From assembly GCA_964421565.1 (NCBI GenBank), contig CAYQXJ010000001.1, positions 1 through 64,000 on the forward strand: DNA of 64,000 bases, given 5' to 3'. Position numbers and translations under genes: made by a program. The stretch is from CAYQXJ01 sp964421565. GTDB lineage: Bacteria; Planctomycetota; Brocadiia; SM23-32. The notes under the pieces are model-generated. The model worked only from the letters and a program-made list of their open reading frames with translations, made no database searches and was not told the DNA's origin. Shown one piece after another: positions 24,401-33,318 of this stretch. Within the stretch, counting starts at the first letter, position 1. Every line of letters begins with the position of its first letter.

Positions 24401-24447
24401 CAAAGGAGTGGTACTCCCTTTGCGCGCCGTGAACAGGCCTCTATAAT
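24401..24447 (+). promoter_or_regulatory. Sulfatase operon promoter with upstream dyad
   Basis: TTGCGC (24420-24425), 16 bases, and a perfect TATAAT (24442-24447) precede the first sulfatase gene by about 30 bases. A dyad, CAAAGGAGT / ACTCCCTTTG (24401-24422, one-base bulge, 3-base loop), touches the -35 box and could bind a regulator. Confidence 0.55.
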
Positions 24448-24478
24448 CCACGAGCGTCACTGGAAGGAGAGCAAGCGC

Positions 24479-25891
24479 ATGGCGAGGCCGAACTTCGTAT
24501 TCATACTGATCGACGATATGGGATGGCGCGACCTGGGCTGCCAGGGGAGCGACTTCTACGAGACGCCGAACATCGACCGGCTTGCCCGCGAGGGCATGCG
24601 ATTCACCGATGCCTACGCGTCATGCCCCGTCTGCTCGCCGACCCGGGCGAGCATCCTGACCGGGCGTTACCCGGCGCGGGTAGGGGTTACGAACTTCATC
24701 GGCGGTCACGCGCGGGGCAAGCTGATCGATGCCCCTTACACGGATCACCTGCCGCTCCAGGAGCACACGCTGGCACAGGCGCTCCGGGACGGGGGCTATC
24801 GTACCTACCACGTGGGCAAGTGGCACCTCGGCGGCGAGCCCTACTGGCCGCAGAGGCAGGGCTTCGACGTGAACGTCGCCGGCTGCCACTGGGGCATGCC
24901 CAACCAGGGCTACTTCAGCCCCTGGGGCAACCCCATGCTGGAGGACGGCCCGGAGGGCGAGTACCTGACCGACCGGCTCGGCGCGGAAGCGGCGCGCCTG
25001 ATCCGGCAGAGCGGGGACGACCCGTTCTTCCTCTACCTGGCATTCTACAGCGTGCATGTGCCGATCCAGGCGAAGGAAGAACACATCGAGCGCTTCCGCC
25101 GCAAGCGTCGCCAGGTGGGACTCGACGACGTGGAGGAGTTCGCGGTCAATGGGCCCTTCCCCTGCGAGCACAAGAGGAACAAACGCATCACGCGGCGGCT
25201 GGTGCAGTCCGACCCCGTCTACGCCGCCATGATCCACAGCCTCGACGAGAACATCGGGCGGGTGCTCGACACGCTCGAGGAGGTGGGCAAGGCGCAGGAC
25301 ACTGTGGTTTTCTTCACCTCGGACAACGGCGGCCTGGCGACCGCTGAGGGCGCCCCCACCTGCAACGCCCCACTCAGCGAGGGAAAAGGCTGGATGTACG
25401 AGGGCGGCACGCGCGAGCCCCTGCTGGTGCGCTGGCCACGCCGCATCGAAGCGGGCAGCACGTGCTCCGTGCCGGTGACCAGCCCGGATTACTACCCTAC
25501 AATGCTCGAGATGGCCGGGCTCAGCCCGCTGCCCGAGCAGCACTGCGACGGGGTGAGCATACTGCCCGTGCTCGACGGCGCGGAGCGGCTCGACCGCGAG
25601 GCCATCTACTGGCACTATCCCCACTACGGCAACCAGGGCGGCACGCCGGGTTCTTCGGTGCGCGCCGGCGACTGGAAGCTGATCGAGTTCTTCGAGGACG
25701 GACGGCTCGAACTCTACAACCTGCGCGAGGACGTCAGCGAAGAGCGTGACCTGGCCGAGAAGGATCCTCAACGCGTGCGCCGCATGCACCGCATGCTGCT
25801 GGACTGGCGGCGGGAGATGGAAGCCATCATTCCCGAGCCGAACCCCGACTACGAGCCGGCCGACTGGCCAGATGTTGACCCCATGGAGTGA
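24479..25891 (+). CDS. Sulfatase (type I, formylglycine-dependent), no signal peptide
   Basis: A 470-residue member of the alkaline phosphatase-like sulfatase family (PF00884). Metal ligands Asp12-Asp13 occur in LIDDMG. The active-site Cys52, in VCSPTRASILTGR, fits the C-x-P-x-R signature and would be converted to formylglycine. YHVGKWHLGG and FTSDNGGLA carry further catalytic and metal residues. It removes sulfate esters, probably from sulfated glycans. The protein starts directly with the core fold and has no signal peptide, so it should act in the cytoplasm on imported substrates, unlike most secreted sulfatases. AAGGAG lies upstream of ATG 24479. It opens a four-gene run with a second sulfatase, an oxidoreductase and a dehydrogenase. 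No formylglycine-generating enzyme is in the window. Confidence 0.88.
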   Translation: MARPNFVFILIDDMGWRDLGCQGSDFYETPNIDRLAREGMRFTDAYASCPVCSPTRASILTGRYPARVGVTNFIGGHARGKLIDAPYTDHLPLQEHTLAQALRDGGYRTYHVGKWHLGGEPYWPQRQGFDVNVAGCHWGMPNQGYFSPWGNPMLEDGPEGEYLTDRLGAEAARLIRQSGDDPFFLYLAFYSVHVPIQAKEEHIERFRRKRRQVGLDDVEEFAVNGPFPCEHKRNKRITRRLVQSDPVYAAMIHSLDENIGRVLDTLEEVGKAQDTVVFFTSDNGGLATAEGAPTCNAPLSEGKGWMYEGGTREPLLVRWPRRIEAGSTCSVPVTSPDYYPTMLEMAGLSPLPEQHCDGVSILPVLDGAERLDREAIYWHYPHYGNQGGTPGSSVRAGDWKLIEFFEDGRLELYNLREDVSEERDLAEKDPQRVRRMHRMLLDWRREMEAIIPEPNPDYEPADWPDVDPME

Positions 25892-25894
25892 AAG

Positions 25895-27391
25895 ATGCCC
25901 AACCGCGACCCCGACCGACCGAACATCATCGTCATCCTGACCGACGACCAGGGCCCCTGGGCGATGGGCTGCGCCGGCAACCAGGAGCTGCGCACGCCGA
26001 ACCTGGACCGCCTGGCCGCCAGCGGCATACGCTTCGAGAACCTCTTCTGTGTATCGCCGGTCTGTTCGCCCGCCCGCGCCTCGCTGCTGACCGGCAGCAT
26101 CCCGTCACAGCATGGCGTCCACGATTGGCTACGCGCCGGCAACTCGGTCTGCGAGCCGGAGCGCGACGGGTTGCTGATCGACTACCTGGAGGGCCGCACC
26201 CTCTACACGGAGCTGCTCGCCGCCGCCGGCTATAGCTGCGGCATCAGCGGCAAGTGGCACCTGGGCGACACGCACCACGGCTACCGCAGCTTCAGCTTCT
26301 GGCGCGTGCACGCCCGAGCCGGAGGCAGCTATTACGGGGCGCCGATGGTGGCGGACGCGAAGCACATCTATCACGAACCGCGCTACGTTACCGATGTCTT
26401 CACCGACAATGCGCTGGCCTTCCTGGAGGCGCAGCGGGCCGGGCAATCGCCCTTCTACCTTTCCCTCCACTACACGGCGCCCCATAGCCCGTGGGGGCGG
26501 GATCAGCATCCGCCGCAGTACTTCGATCCCTACTACGAGGACTGCCCGTTTGCGTCCGTGCCCGATGACCCGCCGCACCCCTGGGCGGAGACCAACAAAC
26601 ACATCTTCGGGGACGCGGAAAACCGCCGTGAGACCCTGAGCGGCTACTTCGCGAGCATCGAGGCGATGGATGCCAACGTGGGACGCGTGCTCGACTGGCT
26701 GGAGGCGAACGACCTGCGGGAGAACACGCTCGTCTTCTTGACCAGCGACAACGGCATGAACATGGGGCACCATGGCGTCTGCGGCAAGGGCAACGGCACG
26801 CGCCCGCTCAACATGTGGGACACCTCGGTCAAGGTGCCCGGCATCGTCAGCCGGCCCGGCCACGTGCCCCAGGGCGTGGTCAGCAGCGCGCTGTGCAGCC
26901 ATTACGACTGGATGCCGACGCTGCTGGACTATGTGGGCATCGAGCACGCGGACGTGAGCGATCTGCCGGGCGAGAGCTTTGCCGGGCTGCTGCGCGGAGG
27001 GGATCTGGAGCGGGAAGGCGACGTGGTGGTCTTCGACGAGTACGGCTACACGCGTATGATCCGGAGCCATCGCTGGAAGTACGTGCACCGCTATCCCGCC
27101 GGCCCGCACGAACTCTACGACCTGCTGGCCGACCCCGGCGAGAGGGTGAACCTGGTCGGCGAACCCGTCCACCGGGAGCGAGTGGTGCATATGCGGGAAC
27201 GGCTGGGTGACTGGTTCGATCGGCACGTGATTCCCGAGCGGGACGGTCGCATGCTCTGCGTGGACGGCTGGGGCCAGCTCGGCCGTTGCGAGGAACGACT
27301 GCGTGGCCGCCCGCCGTTCGCCGACGAATTCCCGCGTGAATGGTGGCGCGAACCGCAGGCCGAATACACCGTCGAGCCCGGCCAGGACTGA
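25895..27391 (+). CDS. Sulfatase (type I, formylglycine-dependent), second paralogue
   Basis: A 498-residue sulfatase starting three bases after its neighbour's stop codon. Metal ligands Asp17-Asp18 occur in LTDDQG. The active-site Cys57 lies in PVCSPARASLLTGS, and GKWHLGDTHHG and SDNGMNMGHHG complete the core. It differs enough from the preceding sulfatase to suggest a different sulfate ester. As in its neighbour, no signal peptide is present. GGAG 6 bases before ATG 25895, inside the previous gene's end, indicates coupled translation. Placement with an oxidoreductase and dehydrogenase suggests stepwise removal of sulfate and then oxidation of a sugar. Confidence 0.88.
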   Translation: MPNRDPDRPNIIVILTDDQGPWAMGCAGNQELRTPNLDRLAASGIRFENLFCVSPVCSPARASLLTGSIPSQHGVHDWLRAGNSVCEPERDGLLIDYLEGRTLYTELLAAAGYSCGISGKWHLGDTHHGYRSFSFWRVHARAGGSYYGAPMVADAKHIYHEPRYVTDVFTDNALAFLEAQRAGQSPFYLSLHYTAPHSPWGRDQHPPQYFDPYYEDCPFASVPDDPPHPWAETNKHIFGDAENRRETLSGYFASIEAMDANVGRVLDWLEANDLRENTLVFLTSDNGMNMGHHGVCGKGNGTRPLNMWDTSVKVPGIVSRPGHVPQGVVSSALCSHYDWMPTLLDYVGIEHADVSDLPGESFAGLLRGGDLEREGDVVVFDEYGYTRMIRSHRWKYVHRYPAGPHELYDLLADPGERVNLVGEPVHRERVVHMRERLGDWFDRHVIPERDGRMLCVDGWGQLGRCEERLRGRPPFADEFPREWWREPQAEYTVEPGQD

Positions 27392-27431
27392 GGGCCGTCG
27401 CACCAACTGACACTGACGAGGAGAGAGACCG

Positions 27432-28400
27432 ATGCCGCGGAGGATAAGGTGGGGTGTTCTGAGCACGGCGCAGATCGGCCGGAGTAAGGTGATACCGGCA
27501 ATCCGCGAGTCGACCAACGGGCAGGTGGTTGCCATCTCCAGCCGCGACGCCGAACGGGCCCGCCAGGTGGCCGAGGAACTGAACATCCCCCGCGCGCACG
27601 GCAGCTACCAGGAGGTGATCGACGATCCCGAAGTGGATGCCGTCTACAACCCGCTGCCCATCGCCCTGCACGCGGAGTGGAGCATCCGCTGCGCCGAGGC
27701 GCAGAAGCCGTGCCTCTGCGAGAAGCCGCTGGCGACCGGCGCCGATGAGGCCAGCCGCATGGTGGATGCCTTCGCCGAACGGGGCGTGCCCTTCGCCGAA
27801 GCCCTCATGTACCGGCACCATCCGCTGACCCGGAAGGTGAAGCAGATGGTGGATGAAGGCATGGTGGGCGAGGTGCGCACTGTTCAGGCCGTATTCTGCG
27901 CACTCTGTCCGGGCGAGTACAACATTCGCTGGCGGCCTGAGCTCGGCGGCGGGGCGATGCTCGACGTCGGCAGTTACTGCGTCAGCGTCATGCGCCTGGT
28001 GACGGGCGAGGAGCCCGTCGACGCTACGGCCACCGCCCACTTCGGCAACAGCGGCGTGGACGAGTGGGTGGCCGGCACGCTCACGTTCCCGTCGGGTGCG
28101 CGCGGCGCCCTCGTCTGTGGGCTGGGCATGGAGTTCGGCTGCAGTTATGACATCTACGGGACCGACGGCCGCATCTTCGTCGAGAGCGGTGTGGTGCCGG
28201 GCGAGTCGAAGCCGGCGACGATCCGGCACTGGAGCGAGTACGAACTGAGCGAGACGGTGATACCTCCCGCGAACCACTACCGCCTGATGGTCGAGGACTT
28301 CGCCGACGCGCTGCTGAACGACCGGCCGCCGCGGTTCTCGCCTCGGGACGCAGTGGAGAACCTGCGCGCCGTGGACCTGATCATGAACGCCGCACATTAG
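27432..28400 (+). CDS. Gfo/Idh/MocA family NAD(P)-dependent oxidoreductase
   Basis: A 322-residue dehydrogenase of the Gfo/Idh/MocA superfamily. The Rossmann fold begins RWGVLSTAQIGRSKVIPAI, the EKP motif is in LCEKPLATG, and the conserved ALMYRHHP follows. The STAQIG form of the nucleotide loop and the length are typical of the 1,5-anhydrofructose reductase / D-xylose dehydrogenase / trans-dihydrodiol dehydrogenase branch. GAGGAGAGAG precedes ATG 27432. The gene lies 40 bases after the second sulfatase, so its substrate is probably the desulfated sugar. The direction of the reaction cannot be told from sequence. Confidence 0.85.
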   Translation: MPRRIRWGVLSTAQIGRSKVIPAIRESTNGQVVAISSRDAERARQVAEELNIPRAHGSYQEVIDDPEVDAVYNPLPIALHAEWSIRCAEAQKPCLCEKPLATGADEASRMVDAFAERGVPFAEALMYRHHPLTRKVKQMVDEGMVGEVRTVQAVFCALCPGEYNIRWRPELGGGAMLDVGSYCVSVMRLVTGEEPVDATATAHFGNSGVDEWVAGTLTFPSGARGALVCGLGMEFGCSYDIYGTDGRIFVESGVVPGESKPATIRHWSEYELSETVIPPANHYRLMVEDFADALLNDRPPRFSPRDAVENLRAVDLIMNAAH

Positions 28401-28424
28401 TTAAGAAGGTGTAAGGGGCATCCG

Positions 28425-29444
28425 ATGGAAGCACGCTACATTGAGTTTAGCGCTCCGGGAGAGGTGAATCTGCGCTCTGAGCAGGTCGCCGAGGGCGATC
28501 TTGGCCCCTGGGGCGTGCTCGTTCGCAACGAGGCGACACTGGTGAGCGCCGGTACCGAACTGGCCAATCTGCACGGTATCGGCGGGGAGCCTGAATACCC
28601 CCGGCGCTCCGGTTACGCGGCCGTCGGCCGCCTGATGGCGAAGGGCGACGCGGTGACGGACTTCGCACTCGGCGATCGCGTCCTCTATGCCGGCAAGCAC
28701 TGCTCGGCTCAGCGATTTCAGCACGGCCAGGACCACCCCTGGGGCAGGCTCTACGCTGCGCCGGATGACATGCCCCCGGAGCGGGCCGTCTTCGCATGGC
28801 TGGCCGGCATCAGCATGGCCGCCCCGTGCGCGACGAGACTCGACCTGAATGATATCGTCGCAGTCTTCGGTCTCGGGTTGATCGGCAACCTGGCCGCGCA
28901 GCTCTACCGCAATGGCGGCGCCCGGGTGATAGGCCTCGACCCGGTGAGGCAGCGGTGCGAGCTTGCCCGCCAGAGCGGTATCGAGACGGCGCTCGACTGC
29001 GCGCCCGCTCAGCAGGTGCAGGCCGTCTTGGATCTGACAGACGGGGAGGGCGCGCACGTGGCGGTCGACGCCGCTGGGCACTCCGCCGTGGTGCGTAACT
29101 GCGTGGAGGCGACCCGCCTGTTCGGCCAGGTGGTGCTGCTGGGCACGCCGCGTGCGCCGTGCGAATGGAACGTCACCGAAACGCTCCGCCGAGTGCACCG
29201 CAACGGCCTGGTGATGCGCGGCGCGCACCAGTGGCGGTTCCCAGCCATGCAGGTGCGCGAGGCGAAGCAGACGGTGCCCTGGGTCTACCGCACGATGTTT
29301 GATATGATCCGCTCAGGCAAACTCACGGTCGGCCCGCTGTGCAGCCACCGCATCCGGCCCGAGCAGGCGGGCCGGGCGTACACCGGCCTGCGCGAGCAGC
29401 GCGACAGCCACTGGGGCGTGGTTTTCGATTGGACCGATCTGTGA
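28425..29444 (+). CDS. Zinc-type medium-chain dehydrogenase/reductase
   Basis: A 339-residue medium-chain dehydrogenase. The N-terminal GroES-like half has VSAGTELANLHG and YAAVGRLMAKGD; the nucleotide-binding half has VAVFGLGLIGNLAAQLY and IGLDPVRQR. The canonical GHE catalytic-zinc motif and the four-Cys structural zinc site are not evident. This resembles the sorbitol-dehydrogenase-like proteins found beside Gfo/Idh/MocA genes and implies atypical or absent zinc. It lies 24 bases after the oxidoreductase gene. It probably oxidises or reduces a sugar alcohol or keto-sugar in the same pathway as the sulfatases. Confidence 0.8.
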   Translation: MEARYIEFSAPGEVNLRSEQVAEGDLGPWGVLVRNEATLVSAGTELANLHGIGGEPEYPRRSGYAAVGRLMAKGDAVTDFALGDRVLYAGKHCSAQRFQHGQDHPWGRLYAAPDDMPPERAVFAWLAGISMAAPCATRLDLNDIVAVFGLGLIGNLAAQLYRNGGARVIGLDPVRQRCELARQSGIETALDCAPAQQVQAVLDLTDGEGAHVAVDAAGHSAVVRNCVEATRLFGQVVLLGTPRAPCEWNVTETLRRVHRNGLVMRGAHQWRFPAMQVREAKQTVPWVYRTMFDMIRSGKLTVGPLCSHRIRPEQAGRAYTGLREQRDSHWGVVFDWTDL

Positions 29445-29464
29445 ACGAACCCCCGAGGGCTGAC

Positions 29465-30427
29465 ATGGCGCGAGACCTGGTTACCGGCAAGCTTCTGGAG
29501 TTCGGCCTGGACTTTGCCCGGGAGGCCGACGCGCGGGCGCTGCTCGTCTCCACCGAGGTGTTTGATGACGAGGCCGAGCTGGGCAGCTTCGTCGACAGGG
29601 CCGGGGGTGTCGATCTCGTCCTGGTGACGCAGCAGGAACGCAAAGCTCTGCCCGACGGGCTGGAGACCATCAACGTGCCGGAGTTCAAGCTGACGCGAAC
29701 GGGCCAGATCAAGGTGGCCATCGTGCTCGGGCTATCGCAGGGCTTGTTCCAGCAGCAAGACCGCCTGGTCTGCCTCAGCGGCATCGCGGGCACGGGAGTG
29801 CTGGACACGATGATGTTCATCGAGGTGGGGGAGGAGTTCGAGATGCTCGCGTCGATCGGCGCGGAGAAGCTCTCCTCCCGCGTGCGCACAGACGTGCTGG
29901 ACAAGGTGCTCGACATCGCCATCTCGCTCGGGACGGAGGGCCGGGAGGGCAAGCCGGTCGGCACTGCGTTCGTCGTGGGCGACACGGAGGCTGTGCTCGA
30001 TCACGCCGAACAACTTATCCTGAACCCCTTCCGGGGCTACTCCGAGCAGGAGCGCAACCTGCTGCTGCCCGACGTGGAGGAGACCGTGAAGGAACTCTCC
30101 ACGATCGATGGGGCTTTCCTGGTGCGGGAGGACGGCATCGTGGAGTCGGCGGGCATCTTCCTGCGCACGGAAGCGCGCAACGTGGAGATCCCCCGCGGCC
30201 TTGGCGCAAGGCACAAAAGCGCGGCGGCCATCACCGCGCTGACCGACGCGCTGGCCGTGACGGTCAGCGAATCCTCCGGCAACGTAACCGTCTTGCAGGA
30301 TGGTAAGGTGGTCGTGGAGATCGAGAAGCCGCGGCCGATCGGACGGGAGACGGCGCTGCGCAGGCAATTCTTCGGCAAGCAGACCCCCGGCGTGGACACG
30401 GCCGCCAACGTCGGCGCCGAGAGCTGA
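29465..30427 (+). CDS. DacZ-like diadenylate cyclase (c-di-AMP synthase)
   Basis: A 320-residue soluble protein whose C-terminal part is a DisA_N (DAC) domain that makes cyclic di-AMP from two ATP. The two catalytic motifs are DGA at 215-217 (in STIDGAFLV) and RHK at 249-251 (in GLGARHKSAA); most family members have RHR. The N-terminal part (about 1-130, including KVAIVLGLSQGLFQQQDRLV) resembles a pyruvate-kinase C-terminal-like domain. That arrangement is known from archaeal DacZ rather than from the membrane-bound CdaA or the DNA-scanning DisA. ATG 29465 has GAGGG 5 bases upstream; GTG 29441, overlapping the preceding stop, is an alternative. c-di-AMP usually controls potassium and osmotic balance. 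Confidence 0.8.
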   Translation: MARDLVTGKLLEFGLDFAREADARALLVSTEVFDDEAELGSFVDRAGGVDLVLVTQQERKALPDGLETINVPEFKLTRTGQIKVAIVLGLSQGLFQQQDRLVCLSGIAGTGVLDTMMFIEVGEEFEMLASIGAEKLSSRVRTDVLDKVLDIAISLGTEGREGKPVGTAFVVGDTEAVLDHAEQLILNPFRGYSEQERNLLLPDVEETVKELSTIDGAFLVREDGIVESAGIFLRTEARNVEIPRGLGARHKSAAAITALTDALAVTVSESSGNVTVLQDGKVVVEIEKPRPIGRETALRRQFFGKQTPGVDTAANVGAES

Positions 30428-30434
30428 GAACCCA

Positions 30435-30920
30435 TCAGCCCCGGTTGAAGTAGACGTGCACGTGGTAGCGCTCGGGGCCCTGTAGCGGCTTGCCGACGAT
30501 GTCGAGCCGGCCGTCGCCGTCCACGTCGGCGAGCACGGCGTCGTGGATGCCGGTCCCCACGTCGATGGTGTCTCGCGTGAAGCGGCCGGCGCGGTTCTCC
30601 CACAGAATGAGCTCGGGCGGGTGCTCCTCGAAGGTGGGTCCGTGCCCGATCTCGCCGAAGAAGATGTCGGGGCAGCCGTTGCCCGTCAGGTCGACGACGG
30701 AGCCGCCACACTCCATGCCACGGGCGTCGGAGATGAGGTGCTGCGGCCAGGTGCCGCGTTCGCCGGGATTCTCCAACCACACGAACCTGCCGTTGCGCCC
30801 GCTGATGACGATATCGGGGCGGCCATCCTGGTTGATGTCGCCTACGGCTGAGAAAGTGTTGATCTGGCCCTCGTTGACGACTTCGGCGACGGTTACCTTC
30901 TCGAACTGGGGAACGCTCAT
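30435..30920 (-). CDS. VCBS/FG-GAP repeat protein without signal peptide
   Basis: A 161-residue protein made of three VCBS/FG-GAP-like beta-propeller blades, each with a Ca-binding-type loop: DINQDGRPDI, DLTGNGCPDI and DVDGDGRLDI. Full propellers usually have six or seven blades in secreted proteins. Here there are only three, and no signal peptide follows ATG 30920, which is well supported by GAGGAGG 7 bases upstream. The product may be a domain that works with a partner or a remnant of a longer gene. It is convergent with the diadenylate cyclase gene (7-base gap) and divergent from the amidohydrolase gene. Confidence 0.72.
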   Translation of the reverse strand: MSVPQFEKVTVAEVVNEGQINTFSAVGDINQDGRPDIVISGRNGRFVWLENPGERGTWPQHLISDARGMECGGSVVDLTGNGCPDIFFGEIGHGPTFEEHPPELILWENRAGRFTRDTIDVGTGIHDAVLADVDGDGRLDIVGKPLQGPERYHVHVYFNRG

Positions 30921-31105
30921 CGCGCGCCTCCTCGGCGTAGGCAGCGGGATGTCCGTGTGCTGCACGCGCTGCAAGTTACCACCGACGGCCTCGGCCGTCC
31001 AGGGCAGCCCGATGGTCGGTCGCAGCGGGCGTGTGCTTGCGACCATGCCAGCTCTGCCATAGCATTGCCGGCGTTACCTGTGACATGAGCAGAAGGGGCG
31101 GTGCC

Positions 31106-31873
31106 ATGATCATTGACGCTGACTGCCACATATCTCCGACGCCGGAGGGGGGCAACAGCATCCGCGTCGAAGAGCTGATCGGCCGGATGGACCGCGCCGG
31201 GGTGGAGCGAGCCGTCACCTGGCTGCAGCCGCCGTACATGCGCGACGTCGCGCCGGGGAATGCATACGTTCGGCAGGCGGCGGAGCGCTTTCCGGAGCGC
31301 ATACTGCCCTTCGGTTGGGCCGACCCGAACCTGGGTGTGGGCAAGGCGAAGGACACGGCACGGCGCTGCGTAGAGGAGTATGATTTTCACGGCGTGAAGC
31401 TGAACGGGGCGCAGAATAGCTTCTACATCGACGATCCCCGCCTGAGCATCCCGGTCATCGAAGAGATCGCGCGCCTCGGCACAATCCTCGCGTTCCACGT
31501 CGGCGCCGACGCGTTTGAGCAAACGCACCCTTTCCGCGTGGCGAAGATCGCGGAGCTCTTCCCCGAGCTGCCCATCCTCATGGTGCACATGGGAGGGGTC
31601 GGGCACGCCGACCTGACCAACGCCGCCATCGAATTCGCACAGCAGTGCCCGAACCTGACGCTTGTCGGCTCGGCGGTCCGCACCAACGCCGTGCTGAAGG
31701 CAATACGCGTGCTCGGGGCGAAGCGGGTCTGCTTCGGCAGCGACACGCCGTTCGAGCCGATGCACGTGGAGCTGGCGCGTTGCCGCGCGATGCTTGACGG
31801 TGAAGTGAGCGCGGAGGAGAAGGCGCAGGTCACGGGCGGCAACATCGCCCGATTGTTCGGCCTGCCGCTTTGA
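31106..31873 (+). CDS. Amidohydrolase family protein (Amidohydro_2)
   Basis: A 255-residue TIM-barrel metal-dependent hydrolase or decarboxylase of PF04909. The N-terminal metal motif is DADCHIS (D-x-H type), followed by GVKLNG, LAFHVGAD and LMVHMGGVGH, which supply His ligands, and CFGSDTPFEP near the end with the conserved Asp. The family includes uronate, lactone and aromatic-acid enzymes. Next to a glycoside hydrolase, a sugar-lactone or sugar-acid substrate is plausible but unproven. The frame is open upstream, but ATG 31106 begins the conserved fold and has AAGGGG upstream. It is probably co-transcribed with the GH30-like gene 26 bases downstream. Confidence 0.82.
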   Translation: MIIDADCHISPTPEGGNSIRVEELIGRMDRAGVERAVTWLQPPYMRDVAPGNAYVRQAAERFPERILPFGWADPNLGVGKAKDTARRCVEEYDFHGVKLNGAQNSFYIDDPRLSIPVIEEIARLGTILAFHVGADAFEQTHPFRVAKIAELFPELPILMVHMGGVGHADLTNAAIEFAQQCPNLTLVGSAVRTNAVLKAIRVLGAKRVCFGSDTPFEPMHVELARCRAMLDGEVSAEEKAQVTGGNIARLFGLPL

Positions 31874-31899
31874 CACCCCAACGCACGCGGGAGAATGGC

Positions 31900-33318
31900 A
31901 TGCTAAGAAGGACAGTGGTGGACTTCGCGGAAGTCATCCGCACATGGGACGGCTTCGGAGTCAACTACGTCGAGACCTGCCAGACCCTCGATTACGACGC
32001 CGAGCCGCAGGACTACGGAGGCTTCAGCATACTGAGCGATGAGGACCGCTGCCGTGTCATCGACATGACCTTTGGTGACGACGGGTTGCGGCCGGGCCTG
32101 GTGAAGATGTTCCTCGGCCCGCTCCACCAGGAGGAACCAGGTGACCCCTACGCCTGGAACGAGCCGCAGATCGAACTGTCCGCCTATGACCATGAGCGGA
32201 CGACCCGCTGGATGCGCCAGTTCGTGCGCGAAGGGCTGAACCAGACCCGTCAGCGCGGCGATGACCTGCAGTTTATCGTCACGCTCTACGGCCCGCCCGG
32301 GTGGGTGACGAAGCAGCGCGTGATGCGCGGCCGGGAACTGGACCCCGAGCGGAGCATGGAGTGCGCGAAGTACCTGGCGAGTTGGGCGCTCTACCTTCGG
32401 CGGGAGGAAGGACTGCCCGTGCGCTGGTGCTCGCTGCACAACGAGGGCGAGGATTGGACGCGCTGGAACGAAGAAGGAACCCGTGGCCGCCCCGGCGACG
32501 ACTACAATATGTACTGGCCGCCGGAGCAGGTGGTTGCATTCCTGAAGCTGATGCCCCGCGTCTTTGCGGCCAACGGCATGGATGAAGTCGGCGTGACGCC
32601 GGGCGAGCCTTCCAACTGGCTGCGCTTCGTGGAATGGGGTTACCCGTCGGCCATCTGCGGCGATGCGGACGCGCTCGACGGACTCGGCCTCATCACGTCC
32701 CACGGGTTCTGGTCTCCCGGCTTTCACCGTTGGGCGGGGGATTGGCGAAGCACTGGCATCGACATGCTGCGCGCCGAGCGGCCGGACCTGCACGCGTGGA
32801 CGACGTCAACGAGTTGGTCGAAGATGGACGTGGAGTTCGTCGGTGAACTGAGGGAGGGCATCTATGCCGCCAAGGTCAACGGCATAATCCCGTGGGCATG
32901 CATCCAGCGCCCGAGCCTGTGGAAGGGCGGCGACCCGAACCCCGGCACAGCCTTCCGAGTGAGCGACGAGGGGGAACTGTCCGTCGAGCCGGGATATTAC
33001 TGGTACAAACAGGCATGCCGCGCCGGCCAGCCGGGCACCGGCGTTGCCCGCACCGTGAGCAATGATACGCAGATCATGCTGATGGGTTTCGCGGACAACG
33101 ACACGGGCCACGGTGACGCCGCCGTGCTGCTGAACACCAGTGAGCAGGAGCGGCAGGTGAGGCTGGAGCTGCGTGGAACGTGCGCGAACAGCTTCGCCGC
33201 CTGGCGCACCACTGAAGGTGGCGAGCGCTACAGTCCCCTGGGCAATATGACGCTGGAGGAGGGCGCCATCGCCTATTCGGCGCCGCCGCGCTCGGCCACC
33301 ACTTTCCTAACGGAGTAA
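31900..33318 (+). CDS. GH30-like glycoside hydrolase
   Basis: A 472-residue enzyme resembling GH30 (clan GH-A) hydrolases. DGFGVNYVETC near the N terminus matches the start of the barrel, and SLHNEGEDW carries the Asn-Glu pair expected for the acid/base catalyst. A C-terminal beta domain follows (about 390-472), as in GH30. No signal peptide is seen, so the enzyme is probably intracellular. ATG 31900 is preferred over an upstream TTG that overlaps the previous stop, because GGGAGA lies 5 bases before the ATG. GH30 members cleave glucosylceramide, xylan, fucosides or beta-1,6-glucans; the substrate here is not evident. It could also belong to a related GH-A family. Confidence 0.68.
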   Translation: MLRRTVVDFAEVIRTWDGFGVNYVETCQTLDYDAEPQDYGGFSILSDEDRCRVIDMTFGDDGLRPGLVKMFLGPLHQEEPGDPYAWNEPQIELSAYDHERTTRWMRQFVREGLNQTRQRGDDLQFIVTLYGPPGWVTKQRVMRGRELDPERSMECAKYLASWALYLRREEGLPVRWCSLHNEGEDWTRWNEEGTRGRPGDDYNMYWPPEQVVAFLKLMPRVFAANGMDEVGVTPGEPSNWLRFVEWGYPSAICGDADALDGLGLITSHGFWSPGFHRWAGDWRSTGIDMLRAERPDLHAWTTSTSWSKMDVEFVGELREGIYAAKVNGIIPWACIQRPSLWKGGDPNPGTAFRVSDEGELSVEPGYYWYKQACRAGQPGTGVARTVSNDTQIMLMGFADNDTGHGDAAVLLNTSEQERQVRLELRGTCANSFAAWRTTEGGERYSPLGNMTLEEGAIAYSAPPRSATTFLTE

